The position numbers were made by a program, and so were the translations under genes. From Symsagittifera roscoffensis (Eukaryota; Xenacoelomorpha; Acoela; Convolutidae): a DNA stretch of 64,000 nucleotides. Position 1 is the first letter of the stretch; every line of letters starts with the position of its first letter. Below are positions 1-11,765 of the stretch, piece after piece. The notes under the pieces are model-generated. The model worked only from the letters and a program-made list of their open reading frames with translations, was not told the DNA's origin and ran no database searches. The stretch lies in contig NC_087069.1 of NCBI RefSeq assembly GCF_963678635.1, positions 4,943,472-5,007,471 on the forward strand, read 5' to 3'.

Positions 1-1292
1 TATAATATAATGAGTGGTAGCCCTGTTTTTAGGAGTGACCTCGTGGTCTGGGGATACTGAGACCCAGTCATGAGCTCGTTATTTCTGCATGTAATCTAGT
101 TAATTTGAGTGTTTTGACCGAAGCCGAAAGCAGTAACGTTTTTGTCGACCCGATGTTAGAAAGACCACAGAAAAGTACTGGCTTGGTAGAGACGGTGAAA
201 AGCATGCAAAGCTCTGTTTAGACGTTAGCCAGTCGTCTTAAGACTTAGTTTTGTCTTTTGTCGATATGTATCTTCCGGGCGAATGTTACAGCAGACAACG
301 GTGAAGGGTGGAGGACAGCCTTCCGGATTAAGAAGAAATGAAGATTAACGAGCTTGATTCAGTGGATTCAAGAATCCGGAAGGGTTTCGGAACTGAGACT
401 TTTATTCTTTTATATAGACTTTTAGCTTCTTGTCATGTCCTGAATTGAATTTAATTAACAACTGGATTCATTTTGATAAGGATGAGAAGCTAGGAGTTGG
501 GGGAAAGGGTTGATCCATCTTCGATGGAGATGATGATTTTTATCTACTGAACAAAAACAATAGTAATATAATAAGTAGTAGCCCTGTTTTTAGGAGTGAC
601 CTCGTGGTCTGGGGATACTGAGACCCAGCCATGAGCTCACTATTTCTGCATGTAATTAAGTTAATTTGAGTGTTTTAACCGAAGCCGAAAGCAGTAACGT
701 TTTTGTCGACCCGATGTTGGAAAAGACCACCGAAAGTACTGGCTTGGTAGAGACGGTGAAAAACATATAAAGCTCTGTTTATACGTTAGCCAGTCGTCTT
801 AGGACTTAGTTTTATTTTCCGTCGATATGTATCTTCCGGGCGAATGTTACATATATGAACTTTAAGCTTCCCTATTATGTCCTGAATTGAATTTAATTAA
901 CATCTGAATTCATTCTGCTAAGATGAGAAGCTAGGAGTTGGGGGAAAGGGTTGATCCATCTTCGATGGAGATGATGATTTTTATCTACTGAACAAAAATA
1001 ATAAAAATTCAATAAAAAGTAGTAGCCCTGTTTTTAGGAGTGACCTCGTGGTCTGGGGATACTGAGACCCAGCCATGAGCTCACTGTTTCCGCATGCAAT
1101 TAAGTTAATTTGAGTGTTTTGACCGAAGCCGAAAGCAGTAACGTTTTTTGTCGACCCGATGCTAGAAAGACCACCGAAAGTACTGGCTTGATAGAGACGG
1201 TGAAAAGCACGCAAAGCTCTGTTTAGACGTTAGCCAGTCGTCTTAGGATTTAGTTTTGTTTTCCGTCGATATGTATCTTCCGGGCGAATGTT
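1..1292. repeat. Tandem array of three ~260-bp conserved cores (unit length 430-570 bp)
   Basis: A core beginning agccctgtttttaggagtga starts at about 19, 590 and 1024 and ends each time near a shared tcttccgggcgaatgttac (to about 288, 851 and 1292). The first two cores are followed by a shared tail (about 410-560 and 850-1010) that holds gatgatgatttttatctac and runs into the next unit. Unit 1 carries about 120 bp (291-410) absent from unit 2. No protein frame is conserved. The core does not match any snRNA, 5S rRNA or snoRNA that I know. It lies just upstream of the hnRNP gene, so it could be a duplicated promoter/5' region or an unknown RNA gene. Confidence 0.8.
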
Positions 1293-1530
1293 ACACTGTT
1301 TCACTCGCTTTATGCAGGCTCTAACCGCAAATTCTTAGGTACACTAAACCGCAAAAATCTAGGCTCAATTCTGAAGCCCAATTCTCGGGTACCCTAAACC
1401 GCAAAAAATTAGGCATTGGATCGGTATCTAGGCATTTTCTCAGAAATTTAAGGCAATTTTTGCTATTGTTAAATTTAAATCAAGTGTTTGCACGCATAAT
1501 GCAATAGTTTTCCACAAAAGTCTTTTTCTG

Positions 1531-1710
1531 TGTAAGTTAATTTGAGTGTTTTGACCGAAGCCGAAAGCAGTAACGTTTTTGTCGACCCGATGTTGGAAAA
1601 GACCACCGAAAGTACTGGCTTGGTAGAGACGGTGAAAAACATATAAAGCTCTGTTTAGACGTTAGCCAGTCGTCTTAGGACTTAGTTTTATTTTCCGTCG
1701 ATATGTATCT
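1531..1710. repeat. Partial fourth copy of the upstream core repeat
   Basis: This stretch repeats only the 3' two thirds of the core, from gtaagttaatttgagtgttt through the gtcgatatgtatct end. It is separated from copy 3 by about 240 bp that contain four accgcaaa words (around 1328, 1350, 1402 and 1711). Its end forms one arm of a perfect hairpin. Confidence 0.75.
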
Positions 1711-1730
1711 AACCGCAAAGATACATATCG
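1699..1730. other. Perfect 12-bp inverted repeat
   Basis: cgatatgtatct (1699-1710) and agatacatatcg (1719-1730) are exact reverse complements around an 8-nt loop, aaccgcaa. The left arm is the end of the truncated core repeat. The site is about 440 bp upstream of the hnRNP start codon. It could be a structured RNA end, a binding site or a rearrangement junction. Confidence 0.8.
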
Positions 1731-2139
1731 GAACGTCGAAATTTTTTACTTGTAACACTTGTATATTATATTATCTCGTGTCGAGTTGCGTGTTCTTATT
1801 GAAGAAGCGTAACCCGTATCGATTTTAAATGAAAAGGACTTAAACACTTGACATCTTCTTTTATCATTATCACTTCCATATCTAGAAAATTCCAAGGATT
1901 TTGACTGGAATACATGATGAAGGGACTCATGACTGTAACCTCGGTTACTATGATACTTTTGACCTTCTGATTACCTTTAAAAATTTTCTGTGTATAAATC
2001 TTAGTCATGTTTATCATTTTTTCTTGATCTTGGATCGTTTTCTATATGTAAAAAATTTCATGATGATGATGCTAGCTAGAGCGAAAATGTCCGAATTAAC
2101 ATTTTAAAATTCCGATCACACAAAGGTTACTCGATATTT

Positions 2140-2157
2140 CGGAAAGCAATTTTTCAG
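2140..2157 (+). promoter_or_regulatory. Splice acceptor just upstream of the hnRNP start
   Basis: A pyrimidine-rich ttttcag ends at 2157, only 16 nt before the ATG at 2174. No matching first exon is obvious upstream. It fits either a 5'-UTR intron or a spliced-leader trans-splice acceptor. The B-box gene (AG at 48012, ATG 48033) shows a similar layout. Confidence 0.5.
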
Positions 2158-2173
2158 ATCAATTTCTGCCACG

Positions 2174-5100
2174 ATGTCTCACGGATACGAAAATGGAGAT
2201 GAATTCGTAAGTTTTGTTATGCTGTAATAAATTTTTGCATCATGCAGTCTCATTTCTTTTTGGCAACGTAAAATGTCTTTTGAAATCTGAAATTCAATCG
2301 TGAGAATTAAGAAAAGTGCCCATGAATCAATGTTGTAAAAGTAGACTCATGATTGGCTGTGTTAAAGGGTGTCAAGGAGATCATTGAACAACATCGTGAT
2401 AATCTGGGAAAACTGTTCATCGGCAGGCTTCACAGAGCAGTGACAGACGACGAAATCCGAGATGCATTCTCAGCCTTCGGAAATGTTACGGACTGCGTTG
2501 CCATCAAACAGTGAGTAAAATTGGTTGTTTTACCCGAATAGAGCAATTAGGCAAATGCCAATAGAGGACAAATTAGTTGAATACGTATTGGGTATACAAA
2601 CTAATTCATTGTATCTGTTATCAGGAAAAATCCTGACGGAAGCGTCGAAGGAAACAAGGGTTTCGGTTTCGTCACTTTCGACGATGTGCAAGCTGTAAAC
2701 GCCGTGATGGACGAGTTCACTCAGAATGGAATTGAGCTGAGAGGACAGAAAGTTGACGTTAAGAGAGCCATTCCAAAAGATGTAAGTGTTTCTTTAATGA
2801 GTTATGGACCAGGAACTTGATTTTAATCATGTTCAGGCTGTCCTATCAATAATGCTTTGTATCTTCAAACTTTATCACCACCACCACCACCACCAAAATT
2901 ATTGGTCTAGATTTATATTAACTGGGATTTTTTTGGAGCCATGACAACATTCAATTATTTAGATAGTTCAATTCAACGTTTCAATATAATGATATTCAGC
3001 TCAACGTTGCATAAATAGGTTGAAATAAGGTAATCGATTCATTTCTAGCAATCATGAAATTTAAGCTGTTTAATTTTTAACGTTCGAAAAACTTTTGCTC
3101 CAACTTGTTCTTAAATACACGCTTTACTCTGACACTGTTAGCTTCAGGTCCAGAACCCACAAGTGGCCCACGCCCGTACCAAGAAGTGTTTTGTGGGGGG
3201 ACTGAGTCAGAACATGGATGAGCAGGAACTGGAGAGGTATTTCAACGCGTTTCCCATCAGTGGAATCGAAAAGATCGACTTCAAGGGAAAGTTCGCGTTT
3301 GTCGAGTTCAAACATGAGAATGATGCTGACCTTCTATCTAGTAAGATTTTTAAACTAACTTAATACTATATTTTATGCAGGCAAATTGTTCACAGAGTTT
3401 TCAAATCTTTTTCATGATTATTTTTCACTGTTTTTTCATGTAGTTTTAACTTGATTTTGACTACAAGTTTGCCAGAAAAATATTATTTTTATTCATTGTC
3501 TCAACATCTTGACTTTTTTGTTATTTGAGGGAACATACTTTTGAACTTTGACTTCTTGTGTGCTTTTGGGCTGCTGTGTGAAATGATATCTGTGGAGGTT
3601 TTTCAACAAGAAAATTTACTGTTAACTTAAGTTCCTGCTGAAACATTTCAAATTTTGCTGATAATAAACGTGATTATATTGGAAAAGTGTGATTAAGTTT
3701 GCTCCTAGGAGTAAAAATTATGCCCGCTTATGATAAATGCAAAAGTCATTGTTCATTAAAAGGGAGCAAGATTTTTAAAAGTAAATTTCAGATCAGCTGG
3801 TTGCTTTGTCGTTAAAATCGATCACCAATTTGAATTAAATTGAAAAGTTTTGATACAAGATTGCGATGGTCTACGTGATACAAGCTATAAATTTAGCAAT
3901 TGGTGCATTGAAATGCGAAATTGCCCTCGAAATATAGAAATTGTATTAGCTTTTTACTAAAAAAAAAACAACTTTTTAACCGTTAAAATAGCTGAGTAAA
4001 TTTCAGGCTTCTAGTTTTTCGTTTTCTGATTGATGGACATTGTAAGGTTACAACTTGCAAAAAACTCAAACAATTGTTGTATCTGCCACAAAAATAGTTC
4101 GAAAGTAAGATTTCATTAATATTTTAAATGTTTGTGTTTAAGTAATCAACAAACACGCACCGCCAAAACAAGGTAACCGACCTTTCGAAGTGAAGAAATC
4201 TGAACCCAGGGAAGGCATGGCTCCTGGCGGTGGCCGAGGAGGATTCGGAGGCAGGGGAGGTGGTGGCTTTGGAGGCCGAGGAGGAGGACGAGGCGGTGGA
4301 GGTTTCGGTCGAGGTGGCGGCGGCGGATTCCGAGGTGGTGCCGGAGGAGGATACGGCGGTGGAAACCAGTACTCTGGAGGCAGTGGGTACGGAGGAGGCG
4401 CCGGCGGATACGGAGCAGCGGGTGGATCTTACGACTCGAGTTTTGCTTATGGTAAGAGACTCATTTTTTTATTACAATACTGGCGCAAGACTATTTATTT
4501 AATGGGATTGAAATGTAAGAAAGAAATTATGCAAATATTTATAAAGAAAAAGCCGTCTCATCTCGGAAATTTTCACTTGCTAATGACTTAGTTTTCTTAG
4601 ATTCATTTGGAGCTGCAACTGCCACCGCAGCAACTGGATACGGAGCTGCAACTGGATACCCGGCAACCACCGCTTACGGAGCCTATGGTGGCAGCGCGTA
4701 TGGAGGAGCCCAGACGGAGTATGACGCGGGAGCTGGCTATGCCCAGGGATACATGCAGTCCGGTGCTTACGGAGGACAGACAATGGGATCTTACGCATCG
4801 GAATCGTCGAGCTTTGGACCTACCAGAGGTAAGAAATCATTTAATAATCTGGAAAAACACGAATCTGCCAAATTATAAAAATTTCAAGTTCGTGAAATCC
4901 TTTCATTGTGTTTAGTTGTTCGCAACCGAAATTTTTGCCAATGATGATTGCATAATCACGGCAAAGCGTTCGAACAAAAAGACTTAGATTTTCCTGATAC
5001 TTAACCGATTCTATTTTAGACAATAGTTGATCAGTATATTAAGTGATTAAGAACGAATTAATGAGGTGTTTTTTTTTCAAGAAAAACTCTTAAAATGATA

Positions 5101-5635
5101 AATTAAACACATGCATCTTTCATACTAATCCTCTTAAGAATGCTTTTTAAACTTCAATTAAAATTCATTTACTTAATGGAAGGCAAATTACGCTATGTAG
5201 TAACAAAAGTGCAAATCGCGTGAAAAAGTTATCGAATTTTAGTTTCCTAAATATTTTTAAAATTCGAAACTCCTAGCGTAATAAAAAATCCTGTCGATTC
5301 TTTTTCTATTGGATAGTTTTATGAAAAAAATGTCAATCCTAAAAGATTCTGGAATTTCCAAGAGCTTCAAATTAACATAATTTTTTCTCCGATATTCGAA
5401 GGCTTACAAGTTTTCGATGATTTTTTTTTTCGGTTTCCTTGAGTTGCTGAACACTTTTCCAACTGTTTTTCCTTTTTGGCTTTTAAGAATCTGATCCCAG
5501 TCGCTAGTTTTTGTTTAAAACAAGAGGCACAATTGTTGAAGATTAAAATGATTCTTGTCTTTAGGAGGACAACGCGGAGGTGCCCGGGGAGCCAGCGCAG
5601 GCCGAGGGGGAGGTGGCCGAACCAGACCTTACTAA
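2174..5635 (+). CDS. hnRNP A/B-like protein: two RRMs, glycine-rich tail, seven exons
   Basis: Spliced RNA-binding protein of 377 aa. Exons are 2174-2206, 2368-2510, 2625-2781, 3148-3340, 4143-4451, 4601-4828 and 5565-5635. All introns are GT-AG, phases match, and the sum is 378 codons including TAA. RRM1 lies at about residues 26-106, with RNP2 LFIGRL (27-32) and RNP1 KGFGFVTF (70-77). RRM2 lies at about 124-194, with CFVGGL (125-130) and a less typical GKFAFVEF (158-165); its beta2-beta3 loop is short. Residues from about 200 on are RGG/GYGG-rich, and the chain ends RTRPY, an R-x2-PY terminus like the transportin-binding PY-NLS of FUS. The family (hnRNP A/B/D, Squid, DAZAP1) binds nuclear pre-mRNA and shuttles. 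The assignment to a two-RRM hnRNP is firm; the exact orthologue is not. The start is the first ATG after a near acceptor. Intron 4 is about 800 bp, and intron 3 carries a (CCA)n tract. Confidence 0.93.
2876..2895. repeat. (CCA)n microsatellite in hnRNP intron 3
   Basis: About six uninterrupted cca/acc triplets inside the intron between exons 3 and 4. Confidence 0.9.
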
Positions 5636-7614
5636 ACAGCTACAAAATTCTAGACCACAACACTCTTTTTAGTTGGATGGACTGGAATATTATTATCTGT
5701 TGGTGAGTTACTCAGTTTTCTTTACTATTAAAGGATTAAATACAGTCAGAATTCAAATTGGCCGTATCCAAATAATGAGTTCTAACTTGTATTGAGACCA
5801 ACAAATGGAATTTGGTAAATTGGTTGATAAATAACCTATATAAAGAATGAGCATTGGTAAAGTACAGTATAGCACAAATAGTAATTTGATGATTCAATGG
5901 CAAGAGAAAAGAGCTTAAGGACATATGCCTTGTCAAGGATAATGGCCTCTTGTAGACAGCCTATGCACCTTTTACCTAATTTTGAAAAGATTATGAACGA
6001 CAATGTTTAAATGAGCTTGAACGAAATTACATGCAAGTGCCAGTGACTAAAAAGAATGCTCAACAAGGCAATCAAAAATTGTTGAGAAGATGATTGTTGC
6101 TCACAATATCTTCTGAGACTGTTTGATTCCTCAAAACTGATTCAATTTAACCTGATCTACATTTAGTATCAACCTGAAAAAAGTCGGAAACTAATGTCAA
6201 TTCGGCCTAGAAATGATCTAACTTTGGAAAATAAGCCATCAATTTAAAAGAAGTTTTAATTTTAAATACCCCAAAATAGTTTTAAAAAAGTCGCCAAATT
6301 TGCTGAACTATTCATTGAAGTTTTTTTTTGTTTCAAAGTATATGATAAGGTATAATTTTGAATGTTTGTTAGTAGGGTTTTGGTTTCTTTAGGTTAGCGC
6401 GTGCGCTCGTGTCGTTTTCAATTCAATCTAGGAGCTTAGAAGTGCAATGAACAACACCACTGAGGAACATCAGAAGATTATCTTAACCCTATCACTCATT
6501 CTTAGAGGTCATTTGAGGTCAACTACCATCTAACGCTTAGCTTAGGCACCCTTTCCTATCCTAGGCTAAGACTTCTTACTACCAACAATATTCAATCGGC
6601 CTAAGATACCATCTGTATTAATATCGCTGAACGACTAGCGTAAGACAAACTTTCGACCGATACTTAATGTTTTTAAGTTGTGTTTTCTATATCGGCATAA
6701 GTTAGAGACTACTTACTACTGTAAGCTAGATTTTGAATTACTGGATCACTTTTAAACAACTTTTCTTAGATATTTATTCATAATAACTTAGGCAGGAAGC
6801 TCTTTTAAATGTGATCCAGCGTTTAAGATCCAAGATTTGTGTGAATTTCTTACCGTATGCTTAATAAATTTTAGTTTCTCTTGATGTAAACCCAGAATAA
6901 ATGTGAAGTTTAAGAATTGAATAAGCGATTGCTCCTCCGATTTTGTTGTTGTCGTATAAGTAACCGACCCTCTGTTGTTTCTTTGTGTTGAAATATCTCT
7001 TGACTTTTTTATTGTGCATCTTTTCTAAATATTTCGCGTTGTTCAATTGATTTTATCGGCTATAAGACTTTTACTGTTAAGACTTAACTAGCTAGGATAT
7101 CAAGTTTAGAAATAATGATGCTAAAACTGCTGGTTATAAGTTACGGGAAATTATCCTCGAAAAAGTACCTGGATATAAGGTGTTGGTTGGAAGGATATTG
7201 AGCAGTTGGGGGGACTTTCAGCTACCCAATTTAGCTAAGGTTTTGAATTGTCATCAACCCATCTTCGAAGTGTATACTCTTCGACAGATTTGGTTCAATT
7301 TGTAACCATAGATGGAAAAAACATTCGCCAATGTCAAAAGGAAAAGTTAGAATGATTTGAATTGAGTTCAGATGAAAAACTCGTGTCGACTTTGCATCGC
7401 CTCTAAGAAAAAAACGGCTTGAAAGTAATGAATCGTTATTTCAAAATTGCGGTAACGTAGAATTAAACAGACAAGACAGACCAGAAAGCAAAAAGTTTCA
7501 AGTAATATTAGCAATTGAGTTTATATGGTGTCTTATCAATTCCCAGAAAATTGTTTTTTCTCAAAAGTATTTAATTTGATTTGAAATCAATAACTTGAAA
7601 ACCTTTGTCTACAG
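5636..7614. other. hnRNP 3' flank and intergenic DNA, no gene recognised
   Basis: No conserved protein is visible. A 28-codon frame at 6447-6533 (start MNNTTEEHQK) follows an acceptor-like tctag with 15 nt in between, but no continuation was found. An imperfect hairpin, cttagcttagg/cctaggctaag, lies at 6536-6570. Confidence 0.5.
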
Positions 7615-7870
7615 GGGCCAATTAGTACTTTTTAAGACATCCATTTTGACTGACCGACCCTAAAATTTTTTTAAAGGCGCTTTGGATGCCAATAGCTTCT
7701 ATTTATAAGGGGGGTCTGAAAAAACGCGATATTTGGTCAAAACGTTCCAAAAGTTTTTTTGAAAAGTTTGCCTGCGGCGCAAAAAAATTGGTCATAATAG
7801 GGTCATTATAGTGATTTGAGAGTCCGGAAAACAATTTGGTCGACCAAAAAAAATCGGCAAAGTTTTCAAA
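7615..7870. repeat. Dispersed repeat family A, copy 1
   Basis: Shares an ordered series of words with 54750-55095: tttaaga.atccattttt, accctaaaattttt, aaggcgc.tt, aaaa.tttgcct.cggcgc, and a block with ttggt followed by gacc. The copies are clearly diverged. No coding frame is conserved, which suggests an old non-autonomous element. Confidence 0.65.
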
Positions 7871-9620
7871 GCTTTATTATGCGTCACTTCAATAATTCAA
7901 ACATAAGCTAGTAACATGTTTCAAGCTTCTTGACGAAATGAAGCTTTCATTGTCTACATGTAAACACAGCTTGCAGAATAATTAAATGGAGGATAATCAA
8001 CAAGCAACCATGTATTCTCTCCATGTCTTGAGGCAGAAATTGCATCATAATAACGTAAATTACATCAGAATTACGAAACAATTGCATAACAAGAATGAAA
8101 AATCAGTTGTTATGTTGCATAACAATTTTAATTTTCGGCTTGTTGGAATGGTAATCCTATTTTCGGTTAGTTGGCCCTTCGGCTTGTTGGCCTACCCTCG
8201 AATAAATACGTGATTTGTAAAAAAAGTCAATGAATAAACGGGGGCTAGGAGGAATCCTTAAGCGCAAAGGACTGTTTTGGCAGCCAAACAGAATTCCCTA
8301 ATTTGAAAGAAATCAGCGGTTAAATCTGAGTTTTGGATAGTTTGGGACCATTGATTGTTTGAGATTTTTCGGTTATGCATTCCTTCGCGCATCAGAATAG
8401 CCCCCCCCCCCCCCCCCCGCCCTCAGAAGCTATCGAGTGATATGACAAAGAGTTGCGATGGCATCTAAAACACAACGCCTGAATTTTCCGGGCTAGGAAG
8501 TTGAAGAATTTTGACTTATGGTGTTGTTGACTCAAAATTCAAATGCACTCTTTTAGGGGTCATCTGAATTTTTACCTACGTGGTCAAAGAGGGTATAAGT
8601 TAAAAAGTGAATAAACTAATTCTAATTCATGGAAAAAAAGAGGGGGATGAGTTAGTTTATGGTCTTTAAATTAGTCATTATACAGCTGCGAACTTTGAGT
8701 TTCCGAAAAAAAGGACTGCAATTTGTGCAGGTTTCTGAAGTTTTCTTTGCAGGTAAAAAAGAAGTTATTCGGTCAAGATCAGTGATGATTATTTAAACAA
8801 AATAGTTTGAGTCATAGTCAACGCAGGTAATTTAATTTGAAGAATTCTGTTCAACATATTTGCAATGTTTCAGTTGATATAACGCATAGAATCAATTTGA
8901 AAAAATTTCTTACTTCCAGCATTACCATAACTTCGGGTTTCCTATTTAAACAAAAGTTTCCTGTGATTGAACACGTTGCACAGAATGTTACGACAGAACT
9001 AGATGACGCAAAAGGATGGCTGCTAATAGTATTCTTCATAAATAAATGAAAAGCACCTGAAGGTCAATTTACGATGTAAAAAAAAACATTCGTTGTCAAA
9101 AAGCGATATACGACCGGAAAAATTAGGCAAGAAAAACATATTTTTGAAGGCATTTCTTGGCAATTTGTTTGAATCTCGTTAAAAGCGATCGTTAATTTCA
9201 CTTGCGAAGCAAACTGTATTAGTACGAACTTTCTTTTCCAACCTCAGTCGCAGAGGAAATTTTTTGGTGGCACTTTTGAATCGGTATTCTGCGCTAGCAA
9301 TATGATGTCATATTTGCTTTGACATTTACTTAGTAAAAATTTAACACAGTTGATGCGTTTTTAATTCATCAAATGAACTTGAAAAAGTTATTTGTTTCAA
9401 ACAGCAGAACACTGAGAAAAAGCTCGGTTTCAGAAATTTTCCAATGCAATGTATCTTGCAATTTCTTTGAAATGCATAATTTACACATAATTTGGCTTGA
9501 TGCTTTCCAATTTATTACATGCAAAATTGTGTCTTCTTGTATTTGAAGCTACTTTTTCTTTATCGAATTGGCAATTTTTTTTAGCATATGTAATTGCTTT
9601 ATTGGTGGCTATTTTTTTTG
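7871..9620. other. Non-coding stretch with a poly-C run
   Basis: No gene recognised. Contains an 18-nt C run at about 8401-8418 and a perfect hairpin at 8107-8125 (TTGTTATG, 3-nt loop, CATAACAA). The open frames here are short and lack family features. Confidence 0.5.
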
Positions 9621-9624
9621 GGGA

Positions 9625-9800
9625 TTTTAGGCAGTGGTTAGTGCGTGAGACTCAATTTTGCTAGGTTGCAGATTCGAATCTACTTTGCTAAGTAGCCGAG
9701 TTTTTGCTTATTCGAGACCTATTTCTACTTTTTGGTCGTGGTTTTGCTAGTGTTTGCATAGCACAGCTTCGCCTTTGTGTCTCAATCTGAAAACTGACCG
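9625..9800 (+). repeat. tRNA-like pol III promoter head, possible SINE
   Basis: taggcagtgg (9628-9637) resembles a tRNA A box and gattcgaatct (9671-9681) a B box. Their start-to-start spacing, about 43 nt, is that of a tRNA. The arms do not fold into a clean cloverleaf. The following ~100 bp contains agcttcgcctttgtgt, a word that recurs in variant form near 10990, 30155, 31260 and 38180. Best read as a tRNA-derived SINE or tRNA relic. A tail and target-site duplications were not identified. Confidence 0.45.
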
Positions 9801-10119
9801 TAACTTGTTTTTCTTGGTTTCATTCATCAAGGTGAGTAATAACTGACACATTTCATAGTGTTTTTTTTTGTGTAGGATTTCAATCGAATTTGCTCTCAAT
9901 TATTTTTCAGCATTCTTCTATCGAGAAGCCAAGTGTTGCAGAGTAGAAAAACTAGTGAATAAAGTAGAATTATGTCGGTCCAACTAACAATTGTTTGTCT
10001 ATTTTTTTCAGTCAATGAACTACAATTAGATTTTTTTGAAAATGATTTATCTATTAAAACATTTAAATTTACATGAATTTAGGAGGCGCAGCGATCGATA
10101 AGATAAGCATGGTTGCGAC

Positions 10120-10320
10120 TAACAAGCGTTATCAAATCTGAATAAATAGACTTTTTTCAGGTTAACAACTTGTTTAACAAAATCACCTGAATCATTTGAT
10201 AGCTTGATCAGAAGAATTTCAATTTCTTTCGCTTTTCCCGCAAACTTGATATTGAGGCAACTTTGCCTGGAACAGCAGAAGTCTTACGTTGGGTTCAAGC
10301 TTGTACCTGTTTTTTTTTTC
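10120..10320. repeat. Dispersed repeat family B, copy 1
   Basis: Parallels 27272-27480: a gcga.ta.caagcgtt start, then tagacttttttc, gggtta/ggttaa.aacttgttt, a gaatca block, gatcaagaa/gatcagaag, aatttcaatttc and a gcctgga block. A partial third copy is near 26965-27100. Diverged, non-coding. Confidence 0.65.
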
Positions 10321-11313
10321 AAACTGAAAATCTACTAATTTAAAAAAGAACATAGGCCTATTGACGATCTATTGTCAATCTATTTATGGTTTGTCGCCTT
10401 TGTTGCCACATGAATTATTTCTCTTCCTTGTAATTGATTGTGTTTTTGATTTAATCCTGTAATTTATAAATTTACTAAGCCCTGTTTTGTATAATACCAT
10501 GTTTTTTTTCATGTTTTTCAAGTTTTTACAAAAAGTTGTGTATATTTTTTCAAATCAACTTTTAACTGTGTGCATTTTGATGATCTTTTCACGCCCTTTT
10601 TCAAAACAATTGCTAATTCAGTTTTCAGAATACTATAATTCTCGTGGTTTTTGTGGATTATTTTCATTAATTTTCCTGAGTCTCTTAAAATGTGTTTTCT
10701 TTTTAACATTTCATAACTAAGATATCGTCGCCCTTCGTGTTTCCACTTTTCTGCTGTATGTAAAAAGTTAATAACGGATGTTACTAGCCCTTTCAAATTT
10801 ATAATAACCTATGTGAAATTTTCGCTATTTTCAAAAATCACCTGCCAGCGCAAAATTCCTTGTAACTGAAAACTTTTTTTTGAAAGCATTTTTTCTAGTC
10901 AGATTAGTCTTTGCTAATTGTACAAAATCGCTCTTGGCGAGTTTTTCGTTTTCAAGTTAGATCAATTCCATTTATTTTTGTTTCGCAAGCTTGGCAAAGC
11001 TCCGGTTCGCCTCTGTATTGAAAGCTTGCTGTGGAAAGCATCTTTTGAATAAAAAAATCTGCTCCCAAAGTAGGGTACAGTTACAAGTTTTCTAAAAGAC
11101 CCAATGGAAACCCGTTCCGTCTGTGTTGGATTTTTTTCTTTAGTTTTTGCTTGTTATGCTTATTTTGCTTCACAGGAACAGGAATAATATAGTTTCGCAG
11201 AACTGATTTGGCTGACTGTTAGGCTCAATCAATAGGAAGATTAATTTTTCTGCAAATTAACTTGTAAGTAACGCTTATATTGGTCAAAATTCAATATTTA
11301 ACTGATTTTCTTT

Positions 11314-11322
11314 TATATAAAA
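11314..11322 (+). promoter_or_regulatory. TATA box of the small three-exon gene
   Basis: tatataaaa begins 48 nt before the ATG at 11362. Initiation about 30 nt downstream would give a leader of roughly 18 nt. An acceptor-like tttag also ends at 11351, so trans-splicing instead of direct initiation cannot be excluded. Confidence 0.5.
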
Positions 11323-11361
11323 CGCTGCTGTGTTCAAACCAAATTGTTTAGACAACTTCTT

Positions 11362-11765
11362 ATGCGGCGAAAAAGAAAGAGAGAAACAACGCCCGCAACA
11401 GTCACATTTTCTGCGAGTAAGAAGGGGCGTCAAAATTCAGACTTAGAACGGAGAGAAAACAGAATAAAGTTGGCTAGTATCAGGTACCCTTGAAACAAAT
11501 CAAATCGTGGAAATTCAGAGGGAACATTTTTTTTAAAAACTCAATTAAACCAATTTTGCAGGAAAGTTGCAATGCGAAACACTCAATTACAAGATGAGGA
11601 AGGCTTGGTAAAATTGAGATAGCATTCTTCATGATCGCTCAAATATAATTTTGCTGACAGGCTTGTAGAATGCCAAAATTTTGTGACCCAGACTACCTGC
11701 ACAAGAAACGAAAATACCAGGATTGTTTAGAAAACTACTACTCAGAGTCAAGATTCCTTTTATGA
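11362..11765 (+). CDS. Small basic protein, three exons, unrecognised
   Basis: Exons 11362-11483, 11562-11607 and 11661-11765 join with matching phases (2, then 0) across GT-AG introns of 78 and 53 bp, giving 90 aa. The start MRRKRKRE looks like a nuclear-localisation signal. The middle (around LERRENRIKLASIRK) is charged and probably helical. The C-terminal part holds CDPDYLHKKRKYQDC with three spaced cysteines and ends SRFLL. I do not recognise a family. Support comes from the consistent splice sites, purine-rich exons against T-rich introns, codon-like third positions and a TATA box. The exons also have other open frames, so the model is tentative. A 27-codon frame overlaps the stop (ATGA at 11762) and runs to 11845. 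Confidence 0.5.

Noticed and set aside
7986-8213. 75-codon plus frame MEDNQQATMY...
   Set aside because: Contains a perfect hairpin and short tandem words (ttcggcttgttgg); no homology recognised, and base composition does not differ from the flanks.
11362-11765. Identity of the small three-exon protein as a histone-mRNA stem-loop binding protein
   Set aside because: A faint LERR...PD...KK pattern is similar, but the hallmark TPNK/HPxTP and tryptophan positions are absent.
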